From Himantopus leucocephalus (Eukaryota; Chordata; Aves; Charadriiformes; Recurvirostridae), in contig RSEF01000014.1 of the NCBI GenBank assembly GCA_003993805.1, positions 999,774 to 1,063,773 on the forward strand: DNA of 64,000 nt. The letters are read 5' to 3'. Below are positions 51,209 to 64,000 of this stretch, one piece after another. The notes beneath the pieces were generated by a model, which had not been told where the DNA came from, made no database searches, and saw only the letters and a list, made by a program, of their open reading frames with translations. Position 1 is the stretch's first letter; every line of letters begins with the position of its first letter. The translations under genes and the position numbers were made by a program.

Positions 51209-54200
51209 TCCTTCTGAGAAATGCTAAAGACATGGGCCTATTTTTTCTCTAAGTAAGGCAACGGAAAGCTGAGAATTTCAGCTGAAGACATCACTGGGAG
51301 CAATATCAACTCCACACTGCCAAATTAAATTCTGCTATAGCTCCACAAATTTCAGGGATAATTCACTGAGCATAAATCTGGCACAAAATCTTTCACTAAT
51401 CATCATGGTATCACAGAAAGTAACAAGTGCAATGTATTTCTAGTATTTCCTTCCTAAGAAGGAAAGAAAAAGTCACGGGGATAGGGAAAGTAGCTCATGC
51501 TACTGATTAAATCACACTAATATACATATTAAATTCCTATCAGTTCCCCTAGTATGTAACACAGCACGAATACAGATTGAGGAAAGAGCCTTTCCACAGT
51601 TGGTGCATGAGGCTGGAGCTGATGAGTGAATCCACACAGCTCCCACTTTTATTTCCTTTTGTTAGTACACTGACCCGGAGGGTGAGGCACCAGGGAGAAG
51701 GATTAGCCAGCTGGTTACCTGTGCCATTAGCAGGGAGGGAGGATGACGCGAGAGTAGAGAGGCTGAGAGAAAACGTGGGGTTTTCAGGTGTGCAGCACAC
51801 AGAGAGAAAGAGGAAACTAATCCTCCAGTGAACTGGAGTGTGGAGAAAGATCATGCATGTGGGAGGGCTCCCATGAGAAGATGACAAGTGAAGACGACTG
51901 ATGGGCAAACAAAGCGGTTTTGACTTCACTGATGTAGATTTGGTGTTAAGCAAGGGCAGGTCTGCCAGCTGCGACAGAGGGGTCCATCTCCACCAGAACT
52001 TTAGTGAGGTGACCTCAATAAGGTCCTGCTACTCCCCTCCTGCAGCAAGGGTGGACGGAGGTAGCAGGGGCAGCACACCATGTTTGTCTGCTGAGATGCC
52101 ACACAGCACAACTCAGCCATACCTCCCCGCGGGGTCGGGCTCAGAGGACAGGAGCACTCGGCCGGGCTGGTGGGGGGGCTCCAGAGGCTGCAAAAGCAGA
52201 TCTGGGGCTGCTGGTGACTCAACCCTCGGCACTGCTCAACCTGGGGACATGGCTGAGCCCCCGGGGCTGCAGCTCAGCCCGGGGTTAGGGTCGAAATTAG
52301 AGTTAGAGGTCTAAGGAAGAGAAAGGGGAGTCCAAGAAGGAAAGCAAGAAGTCCTTCTTCCAAGCAAGAAGGAAACTCAGAAAACATTGCCAAAGCAAAG
52401 CAACCTCTGCTACTACAGTTTTCTCATGAGCAGCCCCTGGGTCTGGGACTGAGGTGTCCCAGGGCATGAGTGGGCTAACCAGGCACTCAGTAAGCACATA
52501 CACATGTTGAGAATTGCAATAATTTCAGAATATGGCTTATACACTGGGGACTGAAATAGCAAACTGGAAAGAGAAACACTGACTTTGTGTTTGCATTGTC
52601 TGAACATGCTGGCAGGTCTGCCCAGGAAGCGGTACAAGTGTGTCCCTGCGCACAACCACGGCTGAACACTGCTGAGAACAAAGGCAGCGCTGGGCTCGCT
52701 GGTTTCAAGCAAACCCTCCAAGCCCTGGTGACTAATCCAAGCAAAGAGCAGAGATGCCCTTAGTTTACAGCTGTGAAAATAGATTAAGAAAGTCTTTGGA
52801 GAATCTGAGAAAAGCAAAACAAGTGATTGTTACTTTTGGAAGATAGTGAAGGCTAATATAAACGTTCTTGATTCAGCAAGGTACTTTAACGCATGGGCAA
52901 CTTGAAGGATGTCAGGAACAGCAGCCACTTCAATGGGGTTATTCATATGTCAAAACTTAGCCAAATTGTTATGCAATTGTATAAGTTAGATCAAAAGCTC
53001 AGAAACTTTTGGCAGCACACAGGTATGGAAACAAGATACTTTGATTCTGTGTAGGAATCATATGAAGGAAAGAGCAACTGCTCTGTTGGATTCTGGGGTT
53101 GGACTCTGCCATTCGGGTACTGCATGGGCTACCCCCTGCGTGGTGAGAGCCCCGTGTCCCTCTCCAGAGGGGTATTCCAGACACGCTGGTGTTGGTCTGC
53201 CTGTCCCAGCGTAGACCCTGGGGCTTTCCCCCTACAGCCTGGTCTGGGAACTGGGGGGTTGCCCAGGCACACAGCAGGCTGCGGCTCTGCAGGCAGACAA
53301 GACCCTGCTGATTAAAACAGGGAGCAGTGACAGTAAGGAAAACTTCCTGGGGACCACAGATTGCTGCAACCCAAAAAGCCACTGACTTAACTGAAACCGA
53401 GCCCAAACTCCAGAGCCCACCCACAATGATGCTGTGGCTGAGGCAGCGCTGCCAAAAATCTCTTTTGGTTTCTTTTCTGCTTCAGCAAGCAAGGTCGTGG
53501 GTAGGAAGGTTCAGCTTGCCATCTGCTTCAAGTGAACTCAACAGTGAGGTTTTCCAAAAATGTCCTCATTTCAGGTAAATCCCCGGCCTGGGTTTATAAA
53601 GTATTTCATTTATCAAGGACCAGACTGGGCAATCTTGTTTCAGACTTCGTGAAAAGTACTAGGGTCTGCAAAGTGCATCTGCATGCAAAGTACAAATCAT
53701 CCCTCTGGCTCCTAGTCACTTAATTTCTGACCTATCAGAAAGGTAAGGCTAAATAAATGTTTTTAGACATCATGCATATATACAGTGTTTCTGCTTGGAA
53801 AGCAGCTCTTGTACTGAAGAATTCTTTTGTTACTGGCTCAAGGTTTGAGACAAAATCTAGTGAAATCTATGGAAATCTCTGCTATGGTCTCGCTGGGCTT
53901 TAGACTTCTATAGGCAACTTCATTCTCTTCAGCCCTGCTGCATTAGCCGTGCCCGGGAAGGGCTTTTACTGCACCGGCTCTTGCCAGGTCATTCTCAGCA
54001 CTTCATTCACCAGGAATACCCCACATTGTCTCCACTTACGAACCTACCCTGAATTACATGCACAAGCATGGGCTAGGGCCAGCTGCTGAGCTGAACCCAG
54101 ACTAAATTCCATTTTTAACCACTATTTTCTGGCATTATTTTATTTTCTTCTCTTTTCCTCTATGCCTGCTCTTACATGCAAGCATCAGCACTGAGAATTG

Positions 54201-57200
54201 GATTCTGCTACCCCTTCCAGGCAGCTGTAACTCACTTTAATCACAAATGCGGTTACTTGTAAATTACAATGTTGGAATATGAAAAGGTAGAGCAAGGTAA
54301 TTAAAATGTGGCTTTAAAATTGTTTAAAACAGACCTGCTCAGTCCTGGTTCCACACTTCTGCAGAAGTGAAGGGCAAAGCCTGCTGGAAGCAACAGTATC
54401 TTGGCCTCTTAGCAGTTTCTCTCCCCGAGCACTAATCTGATTTGAATGTGATTTTGGCCTTTAGTGCTTTTGTCCCTGTTGTAATCTTAATGTGTGGAAG
54501 AGTTTTTTTCTTACGCATTTTCTAATCTGACAGATAAAAAAAATATTAACACCTTTTTTATTGCTACATGCATGAAACAAAAGGAACTTTTCATTACCCT
54601 GCCAACTAACACACGCCCAGCAAAAGAAATTGCCTAGGTTGTGATAATTCACAGTACTGGTCACAGTAAGTAATTGCTATGTTAACCGTGTGATATTACT
54701 GAGACAATAGGCAACAGCAGAATCGGAGCTTCTACAAGCTGCTCAACTTTTCCCCAGCAAACCATCCTGCCACAGTTAGGTAAGTGCATAAGAGTTGCGA
54801 GCTGCAGCGACCAGCAATCACCGAACCTGGGAGTCCTTGCAACTGAGCACACACCGGCACCTACAGCGTTGCTGACAATGCTTCCGCAGCCTTTTTAACC
54901 ACAAAACAACAGCCTTCTGCAGTTTTTATGAAAAAAACCTCTGAGGTTTTTTTCATATATTTACCATATTTTGCAATGACAAAGGCTGTATTCCCTTGAA
55001 GAATAATACTAAAGTGCTGTATTGAAACAGCTGCACTGCAGTGACCGTGAGGATGCTGTGCCGTGACACAGCTGGGGTCCGAGGGGCAGCTCCCGAATTC
55101 AGGCAGCAGGTCTCGCCAGATCCCGACGTGCACACCTCCATGCTGGGCTGTACGCCTGCCTTCGGTGCAATTCAAACAGCCTAGGTTAGTACAGAACATA
55201 CCCACTCGTGAGGAGACGGCACACTGAAAATGGGTAAAGTTATTAATCATAATTAATTCAGCATTATCTAAAGGCAAGCTTGCTAACCGCTGCACGAGAC
55301 CCTATAGCTGCAACAAAGAGGGACGTGAGCGCAGGAAGGGGGTTCACCCTTGCCATAGTGAACAGCGCGGAGTCAGCAAACATAGCGGTGGTTCTGCCGT
55401 GCCGTGGGGTGCTGGAGAGGTAGGAAAGTATCACGAAAGCAGCTGAACAGACAAAAACCCAGAACAACAAACATGAAGCCAAAAGCGTTTGGGAGAGTAG
55501 GGCAAGGAGGCTAATGTGGTTTGAAGCAGCAAAGAAGAGCCTCTGAAGCAAGAATGATGAAGGCAAATATACAGTCAGAAGAGGTAAGTCAACTCTTACA
55601 AGTTCTCTCAGTGCCTAAAGCTTTGGTATTTCCATCCATACTCGCCTGACTCCTCCCCACAGTTTCCTTACCCCAGGATCACTGTGACTGTGCAACGGCA
55701 CAGCCCTACAGAGCCCAGATGTACAGCAATGCCGGCAGCTCTTTGCCAAGAAACTATTTCTAGAAGGTCCCTAGAGAAGAAAAAGACTTCAGAGAAGAAA
55801 ACTGGAATTATGGGGCAAACTTATCTACTGAAGAGTTAATGATATTACTCCATGGTTAAACATGCAGATGTGTACACAAGAGCCTGGGAGTGGAAGAGCT
55901 GAGTGCCTTCCATTTTACTACCTTCTTTTCAATAAATTCTAATAATTACGATTAAGCTCATTGATTTCCATAAATGATTAATTTAATCTTACTTAACACA
56001 TTATTGTAAAGTATTAGGACATGCCATTGCTGCCAAGACTCCTGTGGCAGAAGAAGAGTTCCTTCTCCATCCAGCCCTTGCTGCTCTCCCCCTCTTAGAT
56101 GTTCAGACCCACCGGCTCACCAGCTTCTGCAGCTGCCAGCAGCCCTGCATCAGCGCGAGGCACAGAGGAGGTGGGGAGGAAGGAGAGCAATCCAGGAGAT
56201 TTCTTCTTCCAGAAGAATTATTGCAAATTCCCACCCACACCTGTATAGCATCCAGTGCACTCCAAAAGCTTCGCTCCTATGTCTGCTGGGGACACGGCAG
56301 CACTTGGCAGTGAAGCTGGGTGGGATCTTTCTACTCCAGTAAGGGACCCTGATCCGTACTGGCCCTTCCACCATGCCAGCTAGCACACGCGTGGGTGTGT
56401 GTGCACGGCGTGCACCGGTAACCTAGCAAAAGGATACAACAGTGGACTGATTCAGCAGAAAAAAGAAAAAACCTACAAGACCTCTTCCTGAAGAAAATGC
56501 TTACAGCAAGATGATCAACCACACAAACACAGCACAGCAATACAGAAAAAAGCCTCTTGTTGCAGGGTTCACCTTTCATACCCTGGACATGCACCCTGAC
56601 CCCTCACTGATGCTCCCAACTCCTCTCTCCCCAAAAGCAATTTAGTGCAAGGGGAGCCTCAGAGGAGCCTGACCCTGGCCCTAGCAAGAAAAAAAGCCTC
56701 TGCCATCTAAAAATGCAAAGAAAGGGGAAGGCTATATTTAGCTCTCGCTATCTATCACAGAACAAATATTACCATGGCAGGCATTTCTCGAAGCCGATTC
56801 CCATAACACCAGTCATTCGTAAAACGTATCATAAAAATGAGAACGACAGATACGATTTCAGAGGCCAACTACACGTGGAAGGCTCTAGGTGACTGTTAAC
56901 ACCTCTGCTTTTACAGCAGTGTTGTCTTAACTGGTTTGTTTTGTCTTTCAAGTCAGGTTTAACAGAGGAACAAGATAATGGAAGAAAACTATTGCCTTAG
57001 CAGCTCAGCTCACTCGAGTACTTGAGAGATTAGAGTTCTGCTCCAGCACCAGCGCTGCCATCTGGGCTGGGAAGTCGCACCCGTGTGTTTCAAAGCATTA
57101 GCTTTCTGCATTTTGACGCTCCAGGCACTGATCAGTCATCATACGGGATGCAGCTATGCTCAGTGCAGCTCTGCCAGCGTTGTATGACTCTCAAGACATT

Positions 57201-57479
57201 TTATTAGCAATACAATCATCTTTGCTGTACTTTCAATTACTGCTTCCCATTCAACCATTGTCTGTTTCCTATGGAAAAGAAAAGAACTAACACAGTCACA
57301 AAAGAGTGAAAGTCTTCTTTAAATGTCACACTGCTGAATAAACCTCTTCCTAGTGAGAGTACATAAACGCTTGGGTACAAAGGAGATCTACTGAGAGGAA
57401 AAGAATATACTCCATCGTCTGCTTCCTGAGCCACTCCACAACCTATTTTCTATAAATTCAAGGCTTCAGATGGCATTCA

Positions 57480-57495
57480 TAAAATAAATAAATAA
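57480..57495. repeat. (AAAT)n short microsatellite
   Basis: Three to four AAAT units in intron 5. Unremarkable. Confidence 0.65.
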
Positions 57496-60400
57496 GCCCA
57501 CTGCTGACAAGCAGCAGCACATGCTTAAATGAAAATCCTAAAGAGACCATATAAGAGAATTCCACCAAGGATTAATGAACAAATGTGATTAAAACTATCT
57601 ACAGCTCTGGACTGCAGCCAAAACGCTGCCAGCAGTATTTGATATGTAAATGCTTAAAACATTTGCTATGTGCACAGCCGTTGATGCAAAGCCTCTATAG
57701 AGAGTTTCTTCATCTAATTAGAGATATTGGTTTAGCAAACTTTGGAGTTTATGAAAACCCTCAACGTCTCATTATTCTTTTAAAATAGAATATTCATTTG
57801 TTTGGAATGTTTTCCAGCTATATCCCATGAAACCCTGAAATGCCTTTGGCTAATGAAAAACTCCAGCCCTGTATCAGCTAATAAACCATACAGCTTTCAT
57901 GATAATAAAATACTCACCACATGCACTCATTAAAACTTTTTAACATCTTGCTTTTGACTTTTCTTAGCTATTTACTAGGCATAAAGTAATCCATTCAATT
58001 TCCAATTATTTTATAGTGCAACTTCAATACAAGCATTTAAATTATCCAGGATCTTATCAAACACGCTATACTATAGCACAATCACAGTGTCTCTGATCCA
58101 GCAAAGGACGCAACAGCATGTGCTTAACTGCAGCATACTTCTAGTTCTTCTGAAACAATACAACTTTCATACTATATTCTCATAAATTACTTTATGGATA
58201 AGGGTCTACATGTGCATGTGTTAGGAAGCAGCATGTGCAATGATTACACACAAGATTAAGAGCTGAGAGCTGTCCTTTAACTAATCTTAGATCTTGTAAG
58301 TACACTTATTAAGGAGACTTCCAGGGAGGTCAATCCAGTTGTACCTCAGTTTGTCCATCGCTACCACATATTTATCACACAACTCACCGACGCTTTGAGA
58401 TTTAACTCACTGATGTTTACAAAACACTTAAAAAAAATTCCCTCAGTCCCAGGAGAGCCTCTGAACTGATCTTAGGAACTCATTTGTCTGTGACAGTGCC
58501 ATTTTCTGAGCGTCCCTGCTGCTGTGATAAAAAGTAAAGAAATAAGAAAAACACTATCCTGTGGTACCACGTCATATACAGCTCTTTTTTTCCCCAATTT
58601 TAAAGCAACCTATGTATTTTACAGTAAAATTATGAAATGCGTTATTTAAAGTAGTTTTCCTTTCATAAATTTAATTTTAGGCAATCGTTAAGCCTAGATT
58701 ATAGGTATGCTTATCAACAATGAATGCACTGAAAAAAACATTTGAGTAACAAAAGCTTCCAAAGCTCCTTCCAAATGTGCAACTGCAAAGAACACAGTAC
58801 ACATGAAAATAATCAAAGAAAATCAGCTACATGCAGGATGGTTTATTCCCTAAATATCCTGGTGTTGATGCATTCAACTCATAGGCATTTTGCTGGAAAG
58901 GAAGGAAAAGTTTCACCCTGATTTGTTAAACACTTTTCTATTTATTTCTCTATTTAAGTTTATGAATGATCAGCACATCACCATTAGTGTATTTTTTTTA
59001 TCTTGCTAGCCCAAGGCTGGAGTGCCTGACAGATAGCCTTTGCTAAAGACGCCTATAATTGTATTTCTAACAAATATTTTTAAGTAAAGGGACAGATGTG
59101 TGTCTAACTTAGATAAGGGCTAGAAACCATGTTAAAGGTATATATTGTATTAAAGCAAAATTCCTTTCCCACTACATTCAGAAGAGATGTCAGTTTAGTT
59201 GAACTGCACATATGGAAGAAAGCTCATTTTCATCAGTGTTGGCAAAATCTGTTTATCAAGCCTTGCTGGTGTTCCCATTATTCATATTTGGAAATTAAAA
59301 TAATGCAGATTGGTGAAAAGAAAATACAGAAATGTGGGGTTTAGACACTTCAAATTATAGCCAAATCCAAGATGTTTAGCGTTTTCGGATAAGTTAACAC
59401 AGTTTTGATGCTTACTCAGCATAATCTCAGTTCCAAACATGAGTTGGCTCTCCTAAACTAAGGTGCCAATCTTGAATAAGCAGACTTCCTTTTGGCATTG
59501 GTGCATTTCACATTCACAAGCAGAAGTTTCTGTTAATGGGCATAAAGAAAAAGAGAAATTCTTATGAAAGCTATTTAACAGAGAGCTGCCACATTTGCCT
59601 GCTCCCCACTTCAGTCTCTCTGCCTGGAGCACAAGCAATTTGCCTAGCCACATTTTAGTCTGTTTATCTTGGCTCTGGCACATTTGTAGTTTGCTTCCAG
59701 CCTTTTTTGGCTTTTGATCCCACCAACACGAACCTGCAAATTGAAAAAATAGCCTAACATACAACCTTCTGTTTTAATTTTTGTTCTCTGGTAGAGTCAA
59801 TGGTTAAATATTATCACCTGTGCTGTGGTTAACAGGCATCTAAAGGATAAGCCATATATGTTTTGGGTCTTTCTTGCCTTTGCAGACAGGATACAAATTC
59901 CTCCAGTGGTAGAGTGGAAGGTGTCTGACTCCGGTCCAAGGAAGGACCCATGGAGGGGCTCACAGCTGCCGCTCCGGAGCCGGGGCAGGATCCTCGGCTG
60001 TAATGCTACAGCTCAGCTCAACTCCGCTCTCCCCTGAGCAGCATAATCAATTACTTGTTCTTGTCCGTATTTACTCTCCATGCCACATGGCAGATTTTCA
60101 GAAGACAAGCCAACAACAGTACTTGCTCTGGTTCAAAATGAATTCTTCCCAAATTAATGACACAAAGGGAGGAGAAGCATCAGTGCAAGCAGGGGCAGGT
60201 GAGCTTGCACGTATCGAGAAGAACTTCATGGGAAACTTGTCACGTGCAGTCAGATGGGTTCAGACAAAGTACAACGAGGCCAATGTTCCGAGTCACTTTA
60301 GCTGACCTTCTGCTAATAGCTGCCATTAACACTTTAGTCAGCAACTTTCCAAGGTAGCTGTGGTTAGGATAAATGGAAAGAATTGTGATTTTCGTGATAA

Positions 60401-63400
60401 AACTGCACCAGTGAGGTGGATGACATCAGTGAGTCCAAGTCTGAACGTTTTTAACCTTTTTCTATTAAGACTGTATGAAGTGATTGAATGCAGAGTGCGA
60501 AGCTAATGAACACATGCTATTCTCTGAAAATTCAGGGGGGAAAGGCTATATTATTATTATGCTGTCAAAGGTCTATCATATTTTACATTTCCACCTATAA
60601 GGAAGTTGAGTGTTGACGTAAATGATCATTTTGATAGACAGTGAGCAGGAAGCAGCAGTGTACCTGCAGAGGTCAGCTACACAGCTTTAAGCCACGTTGC
60701 TATTTACATTGAGATGCATGTTTAAAGAGGATTTGTGCCCAGAATGTCTAAATTTAATGATGCTATTTACTTAATTTTAACCCCACCAAAAAAAGCCCCA
60801 CATCTCGGGTGTTATTTTTTCTCTTTTCAGTGTATTCTTATTTAACAACTTCTATGACAATAAGGGTTTTCTCCCTTAACTTGTGGAATGACAGAAACAT
60901 TAGTAAATGTACATTCTGCTCATTCTTCTACCACGTGTATGTTGGAAAAAAGCAGTATACAAATTAACCATTATTTTGTTCCTTAAAATAATAATATTCT
61001 TAATGCCCTCAATGATGAGGCAAGTTCCCTCTTGCAATTCCTTTAATCAATGAAAAAATACTTTTTTTTCCTATCTTCTTTTCAGCTGATAAAGCCCTAT
61101 GCAAAAGACTGCATTTCATTCTGTTTTCATACCTGCAATGCTCCAAAACCAGAGCAGTGCACTCAGTTTACACGAGCATAAGCCGAACCATAAACCTGGC
61201 TCTGCATTCTTGGAATGGGCTATGGGAAACCATAACAAAAGTTTTGTGGCGTTTCCCAGTTTAGAGGCTAGACTGATTAGGCTGTGAAGGTATGCTGTTG
61301 GCATATGTGGATAGTATGTTAATAGACTAAAATTAGCAGTCTTCCTATCATTCTGAGAACGGCTCTGTTTTTCCTTGCTTATGTGTTTCATAGGAGGTAA
61401 GTCTCCATAGAAGTTCCTGAGCAACCATTTTTTTCCATAAGGCGTATTCATTAATGTGTCAGAGTGGCAGAAAATGTAATTGCTGCCGGTTACTGCATGA
61501 CTTCTAATAGCTGCTGAAATGTATTTGCCAAGGTAACTTACTTTTCACAAAGTTCCCTTTACCTGATATTACAATAACAAGCCATTCAATTATTAATCAA
61601 CTGCATCAATGCCGAGACCAATATAGAAAGCTACCACATTTAACAAGCCAACACACGAACTCTTGACGGACAAAAACACAGGTCCATCCTCCTGCCGATG
61701 CCAAGATATCATTTGTAAGGATGCAGCACTACAAAGAGTTAAGACAGACATGACTATCCTATCTCACAAAAAGAACTGAGCCCACTTAATATATTTGCTG
61801 AAAAGTATCTAAAAAAAATAGTAGTAGTGAAATACTTGCCTAACCAGCTGCTAATACCCAAGGATATTTAAATATTAAAACCAAACATGATAGATTTTTA
61901 GGTTTATCAGAGCACTGGGATTTTATTTAGTACAGAATGATGCTCCCTGCTTTGCGTTTTTTCAGCGTTTATCTGCCATTGCATATTCATGTAGAACCTC
62001 ATCTGCCTACACGATACATCCCATTTTGATGAAAACAATAATCACTGATTAAATAAGCAAGTGGAGTGAGCTGCAGAAATGATCAACAAGTCCATTACTC
62101 AAATTAGGGAGACTGCTTAAAAGAAAAAATCTAGATATTGGGCTGAGTAGGATCTTTTTGTTTGTTTATACCATGGATATTTTACGTGGCATATTTTATA
62201 TTCAGCAATTTTTTTCACCATCTCCAAAATCAAATTAGAGAATTTTGTCTAAAAGAGAAGAAATTAAAATTAAATATGAGCATAGATTTAAAGCAACCAT
62301 TCACTTCATCTAATTTATACATTCCCACATCCAACTAAAATTTTATTTGTACAAGTCAATAAGAAAAATGATTTGTTCATTAGGTTGAGTAATTATAATA
62401 AAAAATGCTCAGTTTCTTCCAAGGAAGTGGGAAGAAAGAGACCTTGAGAATGTTTTATTTGAAATAAACTCAGTCACAAACAGTACCAACACCACTGCCT
62501 TCTCCACCCTGCTCATCGTTGTAGAGCTTTGCCTGCAGATCGCGGCATCTGTCAGTCTGGGGAGGCAATCCTGCCATCCAGCCAGAGTGGAGACCCTTCG
62601 GCATCTGTGAAGAAACGCAGCTGCATGCACGGCACTCCCCTCCTGAGACATCTCACCTTGGGGCTAGGATCCTCCTCGTCACATGCAGAAGGGTAATGTG
62701 GGGGTGACCCGTGTACAGGTATCAGGCTGGGCAGGCTGCGTGCCAGGGATGGATCTACCCAGCAGACCCACCTCAGATTTAAAGTCCATCATTGTGGGCT
62801 GTGTCTTCCTCAATCAACTGTGACAGTCTTGCAACTTAAGACTCACGAGAAATCTTTGCTTTTCTGGATGCAGTTGTTAAGGTGCCACTTTTCCACTTTA
62901 AATGTTCGATTTTGGTCATTTCTCAGTTTCTGAAACGTAACTTGCTTTTGCTCTGACTGTGCGCTCCCCACAGGCTGTGATTCACCCCATTGCCCCATCC
63001 TCACCCATTTGTCGTATCAGGATGTGAGAGCCATTCAATCATATCTTCCCCACGTCACTTTCAAAATCAGCACATGCCTAGCAACACAAAGAGCGGTTCA
63101 CTGCAGGACTCAAGTGAAAACGTTCCTCCCTGCCCACTTGGCTTGCTGCTGAAGCCACCCCACCATAGCCCCTCTTTGCAGGGCCACCTCCCGGCTCCGC
63201 ACAGGGGAAAACATGGCAGGCATGCTCCCAAACACAAAGGTCCCGCATCTTCTTCAAGGCTCACCAGGCACATTCCCTGCTGTCACACAACACAGTGGCT
63301 ACCCAACGCTTCACATCAATAAAGAAATGGAAAGTGCTCGTGCTAAGCTTGCAGGCAGCAGGGAACCTGAGACCACCGTCTCAGTGCTGGAAAAGGGAGC

Positions 63401-64000
63401 AGGAAAGGCCTCTCTGAGAGGCCACAACGTATAGCTTAGTCGCTCAATATTGGTATTGGGTCTTGCCATCTCCCTACTTAACTTGCAGCATAAACCTAGA
63501 CAAAAAGTGGCCAACAGTCTCACATTGCTCTGAGAGCAGATGGTCCTTCTGGTGCAGCAGGAGAGATGTATCTGGGTAAAGAAGTTTTTTTTTTTTCCAT
63601 CCCACAATTGACAAGGAAAAAGCAAGAGGAAATACACACTCATCCAATGATGAGCTTAAATCTCCTAACTAGAGTTATCCCAAGAAATGAGTGGTGGGAC
63701 CCCACTAGCGGAGGAGCCATGCGGTGCTCTCTGTGCCAGGGATGCAGCTGAGAGCCTGTCCTCCTCCCGGTGAGACTGCTGCTGAGACCCTTTCACAAAC
63801 CTCACTTAAAAGTAAAGCGAATTAGGGTAAACCAGGCCCTTCCTGAAGCTCCTCGTGGGCCTGCCACTCCCTTTGATCCCTGAGCTGCAGAATCAACCTG
63901 TCGGAGCACATCAGTTCAAAGGACCAGAAGGCAAAATGGGGAAAACAGGGTCAGGCTAATGGGATTTAACGTTAATTCTGCACCAAGCCTGAAAACATGG

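Noticed and set aside
52280..52295. GGGTTAGGG-like words suggesting interstitial telomere repeat
   Set aside because: Only one to two imperfect units, far too few for a telomere-derived array.
52999..53424. 141-codon minus-strand frame in a GC-rich patch
   Set aside because: Overlaps other open frames on both strands, as expected in GC-rich DNA with few stops. No family match.
54861..55295. 144-codon minus-strand frame in intron 5
   Set aside because: No recognisable domain, low-complexity ends, and no agreement with XYLT1 exon 5 or earlier exons.

Overview
This window reads as vertebrate, almost certainly bird, genomic DNA. It is long-intron, AT-leaning sequence with GT-AG spliced exons, a degenerate CR1 LINE of the avian type at the left end, and an LTR that looks like those of bird endogenous retroviruses. 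No operon, CRISPR array, rRNA or tRNA was seen.

The only gene I can recognise is XYLT1 (peptide O-xylosyltransferase 1), on the minus strand. Seven coding exons are present, matching human exons 6 to 12, and reading right to left: 48946-49026, 36241-36457, 33961-34137, 31304-31566, 27606-27801, 21209-21542 and the terminal 12503-12825. Together they encode 529 complete codons that line up without gaps to human residues 431-959. The phases join in frame at every junction, all splice sites are GT-AG, and no premature stop occurs. They cover the C-terminal part of the GT-A catalytic domain and the whole Xylo_C domain. Exons 1-5 (cytoplasmic tail, membrane anchor, stem and N-terminal half of the catalytic domain) must lie beyond position 64000.

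Layout: 1 to about 1605 is the 5' part of a broken minus-strand CR1 LINE. About 1606-4900 is intergenic. About 4900-12502 is a likely long XYLT1 3' UTR, with poly(A) candidates near both ends. From 12503 to 49026 are the exons and introns 11 to 6. From 49027 to 64000 is part of intron 5. A probable solo LTR sits in intron 8, antisense to the gene and 160 bases upstream of exon 9.

I found no convincing new biological system. The observations most worth checking are: an Asp-to-Glu change at the first residue of the DWD motif (human D745); a 15-bp inverted repeat in the early 3' UTR; a 42-bp perfect AT palindrome with direct-repeat flanks in intron 6; a C9-T8-G11 hairpin in intron 11; and a duplicated segment around a single N that looks like an assembly seam.
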